Assembly (NCBI RefSeq): GCF_020966755.1
Contig: NZ_JAJKFT010000010.1
Coordinates: forward strand, 372,001 to 436,000
Direction of reading: 5' to 3'
From: Blastopirellula sediminis
GTDB lineage: Bacteria; Planctomycetota; Planctomycetia; Pirellulales; Pirellulaceae
DNA: 64,000 bases
Shown here: one piece after another, positions 8,559-19,081 of the stretch
Layout of the letters: the number at the start of each line of letters is the position of its first letter
Numbering within the stretch: position 1 is the first letter of the stretch
Program-made: the position numbers and the translations under genes
Notes under the pieces: generated by a model
Databases searched by the model: none
Seen by the model: the letters and a program-made list of their open reading frames with translations, nothing else
Told to the model about the DNA's origin: nothing

Positions 8559-10811
8559 TTATTCCTTGGGAGTAGAGTCGAGATGTTTGCTGAGGAAGGC
8601 AAACGTTCCTTGGCTGTGGATTTCATGACCGCCGATAAAGTGCTCGATCTCGGTTCGATCGGTCAGGTGAAGTTTCCCCTGGTAAAGGAAGATCACCTTG
8701 CCGAATTCCCAGCCGATGAATTCGTCTTCGCCGCAGCCGTCAAAATGTCCGCGCTCGACCATAAAGGGTCGCGGGCAAATCAGCGCCGCCATCTCGGCGT
8801 AGTTGAACGTGCTGCCGAGATCGAACTCGTAGATTTCATACTCGCCGGTCCAGACGTAGCTGAACTTGTGTCGCGAGCTGGCGGTCTTCAACACCCAGTC
8901 GTTGAAGTCGCCGGAGCAGATCGACAAGCAGTAGTCGGTCACCAGCGCCGGAATCCGCATCGCCGACTTGCCGCCGTAGCTGAGCCCGTAAAAGGCGATT
9001 CGTTCGGGATCGACGCAGGGCTGCGTCTTCAGCCAATTGACGATCTGCTGATGCTGCGGCACGATCGTCGAGAAGAGGGTTTTGCCAAGGGCGTTCGACT
9101 TTCGCTGCAGCGTGCGGAAGTCGTCCTTGCCGATGTAGGGGTTCTGCGGCGCGAAGACGATGTAGCCTTGTTCGCATAGGTCGGAAGCGAAGTTGTTGTA
9201 CGCTTTGTGTGAGCTGTCGAAGCAGTCAGTCGGTCGCCCTTCGAGCCCATGCTGACAAACGACCACCGGCCGCTGCTCGCCCGGCTTCAGGTCTTTCGGC
9301 AGCAAGAGCACGCCATAGGCGAAGACGTTCGGAAAGACGTCGAGCTTCACTTCATAGCCGACCCATTTTTCATTGTCCCACGACTTGCGCGACTGAGCGT
9401 TGAACGGCAACAGCGGGCGATCGAACCGCCCGATGACGTCGTTGTAAAAGATCTCGCGGTATTTCTCGGCGCTCGCTTCGTACGCTTCGACCGACGACGT
9501 ATTGAGCCCTTTCATGAAGTCCTTGCGGACGAACTCGTTCACGGCGAGCAGCCCCTGATCGTAGTCGTCCATTTCGGTCATTTGCCGCGTCTGGCGCGCG
9601 GCGGCGTCGATTATTTGCAGCACATCGACGTTGCCGTCGCCGCTGGCCAGGGTCGCTTCTTTCGGCAAAAAGGCTGCCAACATCTGCCCGAACGGCCGCG
9701 ACGCTGCGTCTCCACTCGTCGGTCCAACCACCAGATGATCCGACTTCGCGACCCGGGCAAGTTCGGCCGAGACCGCTTCGTCCGTCGGCGTGCTGATCTG
9801 ACCAGGAGCGCCCCCTTCGCCGGGCAGCGTGACCGCCGGATGAGCCGCACGTTCGATCACGCATTTCCGCGGCCAGATCATGCTGACCAGTTCGGCATCG
9901 CCGTAACGTTCGAGCCGCCCGAAGACGTTTCGCGCGATCGGCTCTTGCCAGACCGCTTCCCGCGGCGCGAAATATCCGCTGACGCAGACGCGATCAATGC
10001 GCGGATCGAGCGCGGCGCTATACAGGGCGAGCATTCCCCCTTCGCCGTAACCAATCGCGCCGATCGGAACGTCATTGCCCGACGGCTTGGCGAACCAATC
10101 GACGCAGGCGAGGATCTTTTGAATTTCAAAGCCGATCACGTGGCGTCCTTGCACGAACGACGAGCGATAGACGTACTCGCGATTGGAAAGATTCGCGCGG
10201 CCGTTCCGTTTGGACATCTCGCGGCTGACCAAAGTCGGAATGATCACGCGGCAACCGCTTTCGGCCAAGCGGCGAGCGAACTGCGACTCGGCCGGAACGC
10301 CGGCGGCCAGACCGGCAATTTGTTCGGGCGTTTGATCGGCGTCGGGAATCGCGACAACGTCGGCGACCACTTTTCCTTTTGTCGGAACGAGCAACAGCCC
10401 TTCGCCGTTGATTCCTTTCAGCACGGGCCAACGGACGGCGTAGACGTCGAAGTCGTCGCCTTGTGCGACCAAGGCCGACGTTTCGGCCGTCGCTAGTAAG
10501 CTGGGAGCGTCGAACGGCTCGCGCGTTTCACGCACGCCGAGCAGTTGAGCGAGTCGCGCGCGATTCTCGGCGATCGCTTGCTCATGCTTCTCGGGCGAAG
10601 AGAAGTCCCATCGCCACTTGTCATTCCGAGCGGCGACCGACGCGTCGATTTCGTCCAACAGGAACCGATCGATCCCGGCGACCATCTGGGCGGCGATATC
10701 CCCGTCCATCGTCAGCGGCTCGGTACCGGAATAGGTTTCGGCCGCACAAAGAGGCGTTTGACCAGCGACCAGAACCGCCAACAGTCCCGCAGCGAAAATC
10801 TTCGTCCACAT
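8559..10811 (-). CDS. Secreted two-domain alpha/beta hydrolase (acetyl xylan esterase/dienelactone hydrolase-like)
   Basis: A 750-aa protein with a signal peptide (MWTKIFAAGLLAVLVAGQTPLCAAE). It seems to contain two alpha/beta-hydrolase units. The second (about residues 460-745) has a normal nucleophile elbow GLSYGG with Ser611, preceded by RPVVVCQHGLEGR (oxyanion region) and ending with GGHEIHSQGT, which supplies a His. The first unit (about 100-390) has the elbow-like GYGEGG at 254-259 with Glu in place of the nucleophile, so it may be non-catalytic. Related planctomycete proteins are annotated as acetyl xylan esterases; the substrate is not shown by the sequence. It appears monocistronic. 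Confidence 0.82.
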   Translation of the reverse strand: MWTKIFAAGLLAVLVAGQTPLCAAETYSGTEPLTMDGDIAAQMVAGIDRFLLDEIDASVAARNDKWRWDFSSPEKHEQAIAENRARLAQLLGVRETREPFDAPSLLATAETSALVAQGDDFDVYAVRWPVLKGINGEGLLLVPTKGKVVADVVAIPDADQTPEQIAGLAAGVPAESQFARRLAESGCRVIIPTLVSREMSKRNGRANLSNREYVYRSSFVQGRHVIGFEIQKILACVDWFAKPSGNDVPIGAIGYGEGGMLALYSAALDPRIDRVCVSGYFAPREAVWQEPIARNVFGRLERYGDAELVSMIWPRKCVIERAAHPAVTLPGEGGAPGQISTPTDEAVSAELARVAKSDHLVVGPTSGDAASRPFGQMLAAFLPKEATLASGDGNVDVLQIIDAAARQTRQMTEMDDYDQGLLAVNEFVRKDFMKGLNTSSVEAYEASAEKYREIFYNDVIGRFDRPLLPFNAQSRKSWDNEKWVGYEVKLDVFPNVFAYGVLLLPKDLKPGEQRPVVVCQHGLEGRPTDCFDSSHKAYNNFASDLCEQGYIVFAPQNPYIGKDDFRTLQRKSNALGKTLFSTIVPQHQQIVNWLKTQPCVDPERIAFYGLSYGGKSAMRIPALVTDYCLSICSGDFNDWVLKTASSRHKFSYVWTGEYEIYEFDLGSTFNYAEMAALICPRPFMVERGHFDGCGEDEFIGWEFGKVIFLYQGKLHLTDRTEIEHFIGGHEIHSQGTFAFLSKHLDSTPKE

Positions 10812-10954
10812 CGGTGGGCACTTTCTTGGGGAGGAGAAATCAGCGTCTCCGAGCGACGCTGCGGATAATACCTCGTGATATCTCCGCCCATTCTAGCCGA
10901 CCGCCGGAACAGGGAACCTCGCACCTATTGCCCGCAACCTAGCGTTTGTGCGCG

Positions 10955-10991
10955 CAAAAAGAAAGGCGACTCGCACATCGCGAGTCGCCTT
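10955..10991 (-). terminator. Terminator of the pseudopilin-lipoprotein operon
   Basis: AAGGCGACTCGC and GCGAGTCGCCTT form a 12-bp stem with a 5-base loop; on the minus strand it is followed by TTTCTTTTT, 32 bases after the lipoprotein stop. Confidence 0.85.
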
Positions 10992-11022
10992 ATCTTGCTA
11001 ACGGTAACCGCTCGAAGCGGGC

Positions 11023-11406
11023 TTACTTTTCCAAATCGAAGTTCAGGTCCTGCTGATTTCCTGCGACTTCGATCGTCAGCTCCGATTCGAAGTTGTGTTT
11101 GCGCGGAATGAATTCCGCCACTTCTTCGACGATCTCTCCCGGATTCGCTTCGATCTTGCGACCAGTCTTGCGCGTCGCGCGGACCTGGACGATCTTCTTG
11201 CCAGGCGTGACGTCCATGGCGTAACCGCCGTTGACGATTTCGGCCCGCACGCTCGGAAACTTTTCATCAAGATCCCGCAGGATAATGGCGCCCTCTTCCA
11301 CCGGCTTGCCGTCGTATTTCACATGGCCTTCCACGTGATACGAGGCCGGACCGCCGCAACCGACGCCCGCCGCCAAGAGGACAAACAGACACAGATATTT
11401 ACGCAT
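11023..11406 (-). CDS. Small lipoprotein with carboxypeptidase-regulatory-like fold
   Basis: A 127-aa protein with a lipoprotein signal (lipobox near AAGVGCGG, Cys17) followed by a beta-sandwich domain typical of planctomycete proteins encoded next to DUF1559 pseudopilins: VEGHVKYDGKPVEEGAIILRD ... PGKKIVQVRATR ... NFESELTIEV. It is probably anchored in a membrane facing the periplasm. The gene starts 49 bases after the pseudopilin stop and is followed by a terminator, so the two form an operon. The function of the family is not established. Compare the second copy of this arrangement at 28274-29822. Confidence 0.85.
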   Translation of the reverse strand: MRKYLCLFVLLAAGVGCGGPASYHVEGHVKYDGKPVEEGAIILRDLDEKFPSVRAEIVNGGYAMDVTPGKKIVQVRATRKTGRKIEANPGEIVEEVAEFIPRKHNFESELTIEVAGNQQDLNFDLEK

Positions 11407-11455
11407 GGTTGGTATCGCTTTCTGATAAAGAACGCCGCGCTAGGGAACCGGCGGA

Positions 11456-12403
11456 CTAGTTGCTGGGAATCACCTCGCCGTTGCTGCACGTACCGAGGGA
11501 ATGCCAGATGGAAAGCGTGAGCGTATCGCTGTAGAACGAAACCGAACCATCCGCCAAGGTCGCCATCACGCCGCCGGGATGGTAGCTGCGAGCGAAGTTG
11601 ACCTTGGTGTTGGAGCTGGTGACCGAGACGCAAGGGGCTCGATCGTACGTCGTCGTCTTACACTGATAGACTTCGTCGGGCAGTTTGGTGTTGGGGCCTT
11701 CCAACGTGGTGAAGCCATACGAACCGTGCGGCGCGCCCCCCCAATATCCGCCAGCGTCGCCCCAGCTGGTCGAAGTTCCGCCCGGCTTGCAGATCGATTC
11801 GCTGAAGACCAGCGTATTGCTCGTACCGTCGGTAAAGCTCGACATCTTGGTCTTCGACAAGCGGAAGAACGGACCTCTCATGTAGCTGGTGTTCGAGACG
11901 TTCGTGCCGGTATAGAGCATGAGGTCGTTACCGCTGCACGCGACGTAATTCCCTTGAAAACCGTAAGACGGATCGCTCGTCGGACGCGCATCGCCGTTGC
12001 CCCCTTGGGCGTCTTGCTCCGCTTCGGACGGACAGCGGAACGCCGGGATTTGCAGCCCCTTGATCGCCGACGGCACGTCCATCACGTACAACACGCCGGC
12101 CGCGCGATATTGATCGTAGACGTTGTTCAATTCGATGAACGGCAGCAGCGTCTGCATCCAGGTCTCACGATTGTTGATCGTGCTTCCACCGTCAAAGTAG
12201 CCGTATGGAAAGACGAGATGCGTGTCGTGATAGTTGTGCAGCGCCAGCCCGAGCTGCTTCATCTTGTTGCTGCAGCTCATTCGTCGAGCCGCTTCGCGCG
12301 CTTGCTGCACCGCGGGGAGCAGCAGAGCGATTAAGACGCCAATAATGGCGATGACCACCAAAAGTTCGACGAGCGTAAATCCGCTCGATCTGCGCACACT
12401 CAT
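11456..12403 (-). CDS. DUF1559 pseudopilin-like protein
   Basis: A 315-aa protein with a type IV prepilin/type II pseudopilin N terminus: [20 protein letters not shown] (cleavage expected after Gly8, Glu at +5), then [28 protein letters not shown]. The DUF1559 body ends with the family tail [19 protein letters not shown]. Planctomycetes encode many such proteins; they are thought to reach the cell envelope through a type II secretion-like system, but their role is unknown. It is the first gene of a two-gene operon with the lipoprotein downstream. Confidence 0.95.
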   Translation of the reverse strand: MSVRRSSGFTLVELLVVIAIIGVLIALLLPAVQQAREAARRMSCSNKMKQLGLALHNYHDTHLVFPYGYFDGGSTINNRETWMQTLLPFIELNNVYDQYRAAGVLYVMDVPSAIKGLQIPAFRCPSEAEQDAQGGNGDARPTSDPSYGFQGNYVACSGNDLMLYTGTNVSNTSYMRGPFFRLSKTKMSSFTDGTSNTLVFSESICKPGGTSTSWGDAGGYWGGAPHGSYGFTTLEGPNTKLPDEVYQCKTTTYDRAPCVSVTSSNTKVNFARSYHPGGVMATLADGSVSFYSDTLTLSIWHSLGTCSNGEVIPSN

Positions 12404-12824
12404 CCAACGCTCCTAAAGAAAAAAACAGCAGGAAAAGATAGAAAGGAATATGTCGGTCGCAGCGTAATCAGCCTGCTGCGGCGTTTGCTCATCCTGAAGA
12501 GCAGCTGTCGCCAAAAGTGGGGACGCTGGTTGATTTCTCGTGCAATGATCGAGGTATTTGTAGTCTATCGGTCACAACTGAAGCCGCTCCCCGGCCATTC
12601 GCGAAAACTGCGCATTTCTTCGCGAGACGCGCCGCTCAAATTTGCCTATTTCGCATGCGTTTTGCCCTTTTGCGCATTCATTGCCCAAATCTGTCGCGCA
12701 GAGCATCTCCTGCAACCCGCCGCCGTCGCCAAAAGTTTCTCGTGCGGCGCTGTAGCGAACCGGGGGATGCAGTGATTACGATTTTGGCAGAACTTTCTCC
12801 ACCTCACCGCCCATTGGAGTGCGT
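12404..12824. other. Intergenic region between divergent genes
   Basis: About 420 bp between the divergently transcribed pseudopilin and MFS genes. It should hold both promoters, but I could not define one with confidence. Short frames inside lack coding character. Confidence 0.5.
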
Positions 12825-14189
12825 ATGCCCAAGGATGACGCTTCGCAATCCTCCGCTCCCCAACGTTCCCCTTGGGGTCCGGCGCTGCGCCATCGCAACT
12901 TCCGCTACTTCGCCGGCGGCCAGGCGATCTCGCAGACCGGCACCTGGATGCAATACACGGCGATGGCCTGGCTCACGTACGAGCTCGGACATTCGACCTT
13001 CGTCCTCGGTCTGGTCGCGTTCGCCGGACAGATCCCGACCTTCTTCCTGGCGCCGATCGCCGGCGTTCTTTCCGACCGCTTGAACCGCCGCCAAACGATC
13101 CTGTTGCTGCAGTGGATCGCGATGCTCCAGGCCGGGACGCTGTCGGCGCTGGTCTGGACGCGTCAGATCAATCAGTGGGAGATAATCGCCTTCAGCCTGA
13201 TCCTGGGAATCATCAGCGCCTTTGAAGTCCCGCTTCGTCACGCCTTCGTGGCGGACCTGGTCGACGATCGAGAAGATCTCCCTGGCGCGATCGCGATCAA
13301 CTCGGCCATCGTCAACGGCTCGCGTCTGATTGGCCCGTTCGTCGGCGGTCTGCTGCTCGCGACGATGGGGGAAGCGTTTTGCTTTCTCGTCAACGCGCTG
13401 ACGCACTTGCCGGTGATCGCCGGTCTGTTTCTGATGCGCAATCTGGCGTCGCCAGAGCCGGCGAAAACGATCGCCGTCCGCGACGGCATTCGCGAAGGGT
13501 TTCGCTACGCGATTGGACTGCCGCCGGTTTACTCGCTGCTGCTGTTCATGTGCCTGGTCAGCGTGATGGGGATGCAAGGTTCGGTCGTGTTGCCGGCGAT
13601 TGTGGAAGACCTCGTGCATGCCGGTCCTGATCTCTACGGTGAGATGACCGGCGCGACCGGCGTCGGCGCGATCCTGGCCGGCGTTTACCTGGCGATGCGT
13701 AAGACGATCGCGGGAATCGGCGTGCGGATCGTCTTGGCCGGTTTCGTCTACGGCGGCGGGATGCTGCTGTTTACGTGGACCAAAACGCCGGGGCTGATGC
13801 TCTCGATTTTGGCGATCACCGGGTTCGCCCTGATGCTGATCAAAGCCGGGGGCAACATCGTGTTGCAAACGCTGGTCAGCGAAGAGATGCGCGGCCGCGT
13901 GATGAGCTTCTACACGATGGCGGTTCTCGGCACGGCGCCCTTCGGCAGTTTGATCGCCGGAGCGATCGCGCAGTTTTACGGTCCGCTGACGTCGATCACC
14001 GTCAGCGGCATCTGCTGCATCGCAGGGAGCGCGGCGTTTGCCTGGATGCTTCCCTTCTTGCGGCAAGAGGCAATGGAAATGGTCGATCTCGCCGCGGCCG
14101 ATCAGCCGCTCGGCGATGCTCTGGAAACCCCGGCCGAGTTCCCTCTTCCTCCCACCGAAATGCAGCTGCCGCCGCAGGAAAAGACATAG
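12825..14189 (+). CDS. MFS transporter (MFS_3/EntS-like), first of a tandem pair
   Basis: A predicted 12-helix inner-membrane transporter of about 454 aa. It begins PALRHRNFRYFAGGQAISQTGTWMQYTAMAWLTYEL, typical of the MFS_3 (enterobactin-exporter-like) group, with the loop 2-3 motif GVLSDRLNRRQTI and the stretch EEMRGRVMSFYTMAVLGTAPFGSLIAG in the second half. The cytoplasmic C-terminal tail is acidic and Pro-rich. The ATG at 12825 has GGAG five bases upstream; a GTG six bases earlier is in frame but overlaps this site. The next gene is a close paralogue in the same direction. The substrate is unknown; drugs or siderophores would be family guesses only. Confidence 0.9.
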   Translation: MPKDDASQSSAPQRSPWGPALRHRNFRYFAGGQAISQTGTWMQYTAMAWLTYELGHSTFVLGLVAFAGQIPTFFLAPIAGVLSDRLNRRQTILLLQWIAMLQAGTLSALVWTRQINQWEIIAFSLILGIISAFEVPLRHAFVADLVDDREDLPGAIAINSAIVNGSRLIGPFVGGLLLATMGEAFCFLVNALTHLPVIAGLFLMRNLASPEPAKTIAVRDGIREGFRYAIGLPPVYSLLLFMCLVSVMGMQGSVVLPAIVEDLVHAGPDLYGEMTGATGVGAILAGVYLAMRKTIAGIGVRIVLAGFVYGGGMLLFTWTKTPGLMLSILAITGFALMLIKAGGNIVLQTLVSEEMRGRVMSFYTMAVLGTAPFGSLIAGAIAQFYGPLTSITVSGICCIAGSAAFAWMLPFLRQEAMEMVDLAAADQPLGDALETPAEFPLPPTEMQLPPQEKT

Positions 14190-14330
14190 TAATTTCCGTT
14201 TATGGGAACTGCGGCGCCAGCAAACATGAATGAAAGTTCATCCAGGCGATCTTGCCCCGCCTAGTTTGCATGCGAATTATTCAAGAAATACGCCACGCAG
14301 TTCCACTTCTAGCAGGTCAAGTCGCACGCC

Positions 14331-15677
14331 ATGGCCGGCCAACTCACACGATCGTCCAGCGCCCCAACCGGACCTGGCGGGATTGTGCGCGCCTTGGCGC
14401 ATCGCAATTACCGCTTGTTCCTACTAGGGCAAAGCGTCTCGCTGATCGGTACCTGGATGCAGCAAACGGCGCTCGCGTGGCTGGTCTACGAGATGACCAA
14501 CTCGACGCTCCTGTTGGGAATTGTCGTGTTCGCCGGTCAGATTCCGACGTTTTTTCTCGCGCCGGTCGCCGGCGGGCTGTCGGATCACTTCAATCGCCGC
14601 CGCACCTTGCTCGTGACGCAAGCGATCGCGATGACGCAAGCGGCGCTGCTCGCGCTGTTGATGTGGACCGGGCACATTGAAGTCTGGCAGATCATCGTCC
14701 TGAATTTGATCCTGGGGGCGACCAACGCCTTCGACATGCCGACCCGTCAGGCGTTTCTAGTCGACATGGTTCCGGATCGCAACGACCTGCCGAACGCGAT
14801 TGCGCTCAACTCGTCGATCGTGACCGGCTCGCGACTGGTCGGCCCGTTCGCCGCGGGGTTGTTGCTGGCGGCGCTCGGCGCAGTTCCCTGCTTCTTGTTC
14901 AACGCGGTCAGCTATGTGGCGGTGATCGGCGCTTACCTATTGATGCGCGACCTGCCGAAGGTGCGCCGCGCACCCGGCGCCAAACTAGGCGCGGGGATCA
15001 TCGAAGGCTTTCGATATGCGTTTGGCTTTCCGCCGATTCGGACACTGCTGTTGCTGCTTGCGCTGATCAGCATGATGGGAATGCCGATGTCGGTGCTACT
15101 GCCGGCAGTGGCGAGCGACGTGCTGCATGGTGGGCCTGAGCTGTTTGGTTTACTTACCGGAGCGACCGGCGTTGGCGCGCTTGGAGCGGCGATTTATCTC
15201 GCCTCGCGCAGGACGGTGCTCGGACTGGCTCGCCGGATGGCGCTGGCCGGCGCCGTTTACGGCGTCGCGATGATCACATTCGCCTTTTCGCGCAGCATTC
15301 CTCTCTCGATCGGCCTGCTGATCGCCACCGGGTTCACAATGATGATGCAGATGGCCGGCGGCAATACGCTGCTGCAGACGATCGTCGACGAAGACAAACG
15401 GGGCCGCGTGATGAGTCTTTACACGATGGCGATCATGGGAACGGCGCCGATCGGCAGCCTGGTCGCCGGCGCCGTCGCCCATCGCTTCGGCACGACGTTC
15501 GCCATCTCCTTCAGCGGCGCCGCATGCCTGGTCGGAATCGCCGCTTTTGCGTGGATGCTGCCGCGACTGCGTGAGCATGTGACTCCTATCTATCGGCGCA
15601 AGGGAGTCTTGCCGGAAATCGCCGAAGGCTTGGAAGCGAGCGCCGAGATTCAAATTCCGCCGGAACGCGCGGCGTAA
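14331..15677 (+). CDS. MFS transporter (MFS_3/EntS-like), second of a tandem pair
   Basis: A 448-aa paralogue of the preceding transporter with the same landmarks: ALAHRNYRLFLLGQSVSLIGTWMQQTALAWLVYEM, GGLSDHFNRRRTL, EDKRGRVMSLYTMAIMGTAPIGSLVAG, and a similar soluble tail ending EIQIPPERAA. The two genes lie 141 bp apart on the same strand, consistent with a local duplication. Twelve membrane helices are expected. Whether the two products act separately or as a heteromer cannot be judged. Confidence 0.9.
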   Translation: MAGQLTRSSSAPTGPGGIVRALAHRNYRLFLLGQSVSLIGTWMQQTALAWLVYEMTNSTLLLGIVVFAGQIPTFFLAPVAGGLSDHFNRRRTLLVTQAIAMTQAALLALLMWTGHIEVWQIIVLNLILGATNAFDMPTRQAFLVDMVPDRNDLPNAIALNSSIVTGSRLVGPFAAGLLLAALGAVPCFLFNAVSYVAVIGAYLLMRDLPKVRRAPGAKLGAGIIEGFRYAFGFPPIRTLLLLLALISMMGMPMSVLLPAVASDVLHGGPELFGLLTGATGVGALGAAIYLASRRTVLGLARRMALAGAVYGVAMITFAFSRSIPLSIGLLIATGFTMMMQMAGGNTLLQTIVDEDKRGRVMSLYTMAIMGTAPIGSLVAGAVAHRFGTTFAISFSGAACLVGIAAFAWMLPRLREHVTPIYRRKGVLPEIAEGLEASAEIQIPPERAA

Positions 15678-15759
15678 GCGGTTCTCGCCGACGTTTCGTG
15701 CCAATTTTCACAGCAACTTCCGCCCGCCGATCGCGTAGAATTAACTATGGAGACGCCCC

Positions 15760-16521
15760 ATGATCGTACGCGACGCGGTAAACAAATTCGGTGAGCCGGT
15801 TTATCAGCTCATTTTTCAAACGGCCCATGCGCACGTTTCGGGGCGTCTTGCGGAAGCATGGGGCGCCGAGCCATTTATCGATCTCCCTTGCCGCTTCAAC
15901 ACGCTGCCGGCGATCTATCATCATGACGACGGCTGGGACCAGTGGGATCCATTGCCGCGCGTCGATCGTCTGGCGGGGCGACCAATGTCGTTTCTCGACA
16001 TGCCGCACACCGAGGCCGAGTCGATCTGGCGACATTCGATCGACGCCGTGGCGCCGTGGGGACCGCTCGCGCAATACGTCGTCGCGCGACACTTCTCGAT
16101 CCTCCGGGCCGAAAGCCATTCGGCCAAGACCCCTGGCGGCCAGGCTTTTCTTCACCACTACGAAAAGAAGTGCGAGTTCTGGCTCGCTCAGTGGATGGTG
16201 AGCGATCGCGACCGCACCAAAGATCGCGCCGAGCGAGCCTTAGAAGAATTACGGTTCTTCGACTGGATCAGTCTCTGGTTCTGCATGGCCGATCGGACGG
16301 AGCCGCACAAAATGGATACCCCGGACCATATCTCGCTACAGATCGTGCCCGAAGGGGGAGGGCGGTTTACGATATCGCCTTGGCCCTGGAAGGTGAACGA
16401 GATCGACCTGTCGATCATGGCCCGAGAAATCCCGCTCCGGCCGTACGGCGGCGACGAAGAGCTGCAAGCCGAGCAAGGGCGGATTACGACCCTCCGCTGG
16501 GAACTGGTACCTGGGGCCTAG
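15760..16521 (+). CDS. DUF3891 family protein
   Basis: A cytoplasmic protein of 253 aa without signal or membrane segments. It matches the DUF3891 pattern: IFQTAHAHVSGRLAEAWG near the N terminus, YHHDDGWDQWD (the family's HDDGW motif, residues 53-63), GRPMSFLDMP, then VARHFSILRAE and FFDWISLWFCM. The clustered His and Asp residues could bind a metal in an HD-like arrangement, which is inference. The ATG at 15760 lies ten bases after GGAGA. No operon partner is evident. Confidence 0.8.
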   Translation: MIVRDAVNKFGEPVYQLIFQTAHAHVSGRLAEAWGAEPFIDLPCRFNTLPAIYHHDDGWDQWDPLPRVDRLAGRPMSFLDMPHTEAESIWRHSIDAVAPWGPLAQYVVARHFSILRAESHSAKTPGGQAFLHHYEKKCEFWLAQWMVSDRDRTKDRAERALEELRFFDWISLWFCMADRTEPHKMDTPDHISLQIVPEGGGRFTISPWPWKVNEIDLSIMAREIPLRPYGGDEELQAEQGRITTLRWELVPGA

Positions 16522-16655
16522 ATGACCGATGGAGGCCATTCGCCCCGGTCGACGAATCGCCCCCGTTTTCCTTATAATCAGCCCTTTTGCTGGGCGTCTG
16601 TGGTCAAAGCGGGCGCGATTGGCGTCGTCAGTCCCTCTCTTTGGAAACCATCGTT

Positions 16656-17558
<903 letters not shown>

Positions 17559-17637
17559 CGAAGCTGACAAGCGCCAACTGCGTCTCATGGTCCGCTTCCT
17601 TCACGGAAGCGGATCTGGAGCAGCCGAGAACCCCGCT

Positions 17638-18207
17638 ATGAACGTCACGCGCTGCTTTATTGCGATGGCCGTCACCGACGAAGTGAAACGCCGCGCCCAG
17701 AACTTGATTAACTTGCTGGCCGCGAGCGAAGCCGATGTGAAGTGGGTCGAAACGCATAACATGCACATCACCCTCAGCTTCCTCGGCGACGTCACGCCGG
17801 AAGAGACGGTCGAAATTAGTCGCGCGGCGATGCGGGGAGCCGAGAAGGTCCCGTCGTTCGACTTCACGATCGCCGGCGCCGGGGCGTTCCCCGATATTGA
17901 ACGCCCCCGCACCTTATGGCTCGGCATGACGCATGGCGCTGACGAATTCTGCGCAATGCAAAGCGCCATCGCCGAAGAGTTGGCCGAGATCGGCTACCCC
18001 GAAACGGCCCGCAAGTTTCACCCGCACCTCTCGCTGGGCCGCATTAAACGCCCAACGCCGCAGCTAAAGAATCTAACCGAGCTGCTGAAAGAACACGCCG
18101 ACTACGAAGCCGGCGTCAGCCCGGCGATGGAGGCCGGGATCTACGCCAGCCAGCTGGAACGACGTGGGCCGAAGTACACGCTGATTGGGCATGCGGAGTT
18201 GGGGTGA
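17638..18207 (+). CDS. thpR: RNA 2',3'-cyclic phosphodiesterase
   Basis: A 189-aa member of the LigT/2H phosphoesterase family, which opens 2',3'-cyclic phosphates at RNA ends in the cytoplasm. Both H-x-T/S-x motifs are present: HITLSFLGDV near residue 42 and the second as HPHLSLGRI near residue 125. The start ATG at 17638 matches the family N terminus (MNVTRCFIAMAV); an upstream frame from 17587 is open but not conserved-looking. The second motif has Ser-rich HLSL, normal for the family. Confidence 0.93.
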   Translation: MNVTRCFIAMAVTDEVKRRAQNLINLLAASEADVKWVETHNMHITLSFLGDVTPEETVEISRAAMRGAEKVPSFDFTIAGAGAFPDIERPRTLWLGMTHGADEFCAMQSAIAEELAEIGYPETARKFHPHLSLGRIKRPTPQLKNLTELLKEHADYEAGVSPAMEAGIYASQLERRGPKYTLIGHAELG

Positions 18208-18306
18208 TTTCCCGGCGTCGTTCCATTGCGTAAGGTTGATTACTGAGGACGTCGCCCAATCGCTCGACTTCGGGCGTTCTCGCTTATTCTTCCCGGAGAA
18301 GGACGC

Positions 18307-18957
18307 GTGAAAGGCCCACGGCTCGTAGCGACAAAGATTGCGGTACTTCTCTCGATTTGCGCTCTATTCGTATGCATCGCGCTGGAGAATTTGCCACGCT
18401 GGAACGAACGCCGCGAGAATTCGCACGCTTTGTCCAAGAGGGTAAAAGGGGGCGATTATTTCCCGAGCCAGGTGATCCAACCAGACGATGATTTCCATTT
18501 TCGCTTCAGCTTCGGCTCCGGCTGGCATGGCTATGACCAACTGTTAGCGTCTGGCAATGGCAATGCGAGATATGTATTTCGCGATCGTACGTCGCAACTT
18601 CCGGTCTGGAAACTTGCGACTCTTCAGCTATCGCGAAAAGAAGTCGATCAACTTTGCGAGGAGCTGCGCCAAATCGATTTCGGCAATCTCGACGCCGAAT
18701 ACCATGCCGATGTTCACGATGGGACTCAAATGGCGGCGTCGTTGCAGTGTGGGGAAAAGTATAAACACGTCTATTGCAACAACTACTTCCCCAGTGGAAT
18801 ACTCCGTTTGTCAAAGCACGTGCACGAAGAGATCTTGGCGCAACATCGCGCCGAGATTGACGCGGCTGTTTCACTAAGCTTTGAAGAAATGCGAGAATTC
18901 CAGAAAACCGCCGATAAACCCAGCCCCCCATCTACCGACATGGGCAAGCGTCAGTAG
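18307..18957 (+). CDS. Hypothetical membrane-anchored protein
   Basis: A 216-aa protein with one N-terminal membrane helix (about residues 9-28, IAVLLSICALFVCIAL) and the rest probably outside the cytoplasm. It begins at GTG, supported by the strong GGAGAAGGA ribosome binding site seven bases upstream. Cys residues (ELCEEL-type region, LQCGEKYKHVYCNN) might form a disulfide. I do not recognise a family. The C terminus is Pro/Ser-rich. It stands alone between thpR and the sialidase-fold gene. Confidence 0.7.
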   Translation: MKGPRLVATKIAVLLSICALFVCIALENLPRWNERRENSHALSKRVKGGDYFPSQVIQPDDDFHFRFSFGSGWHGYDQLLASGNGNARYVFRDRTSQLPVWKLATLQLSRKEVDQLCEELRQIDFGNLDAEYHADVHDGTQMAASLQCGEKYKHVYCNNYFPSGILRLSKHVHEEILAQHRAEIDAAVSLSFEEMREFQKTADKPSPPSTDMGKRQ

Positions 18958-19081
18958 CGTAACGCAAATCAAGGCGCCTTAATCGCGGGCGTCATCTTCG
19001 AAAAGTTCGCTATTGCATGTTGCGAATACTATAATCCGAGTGATCCGATTGCCCCGACACTCACGCCACAAGAGATCCCCC

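Noticed and set aside
12485-12775. Short plus-strand frame in the pseudopilin/MFS intergenic region
   Set aside because: No ribosome binding site, no coding character, and overlapping alternative frames of similar length.
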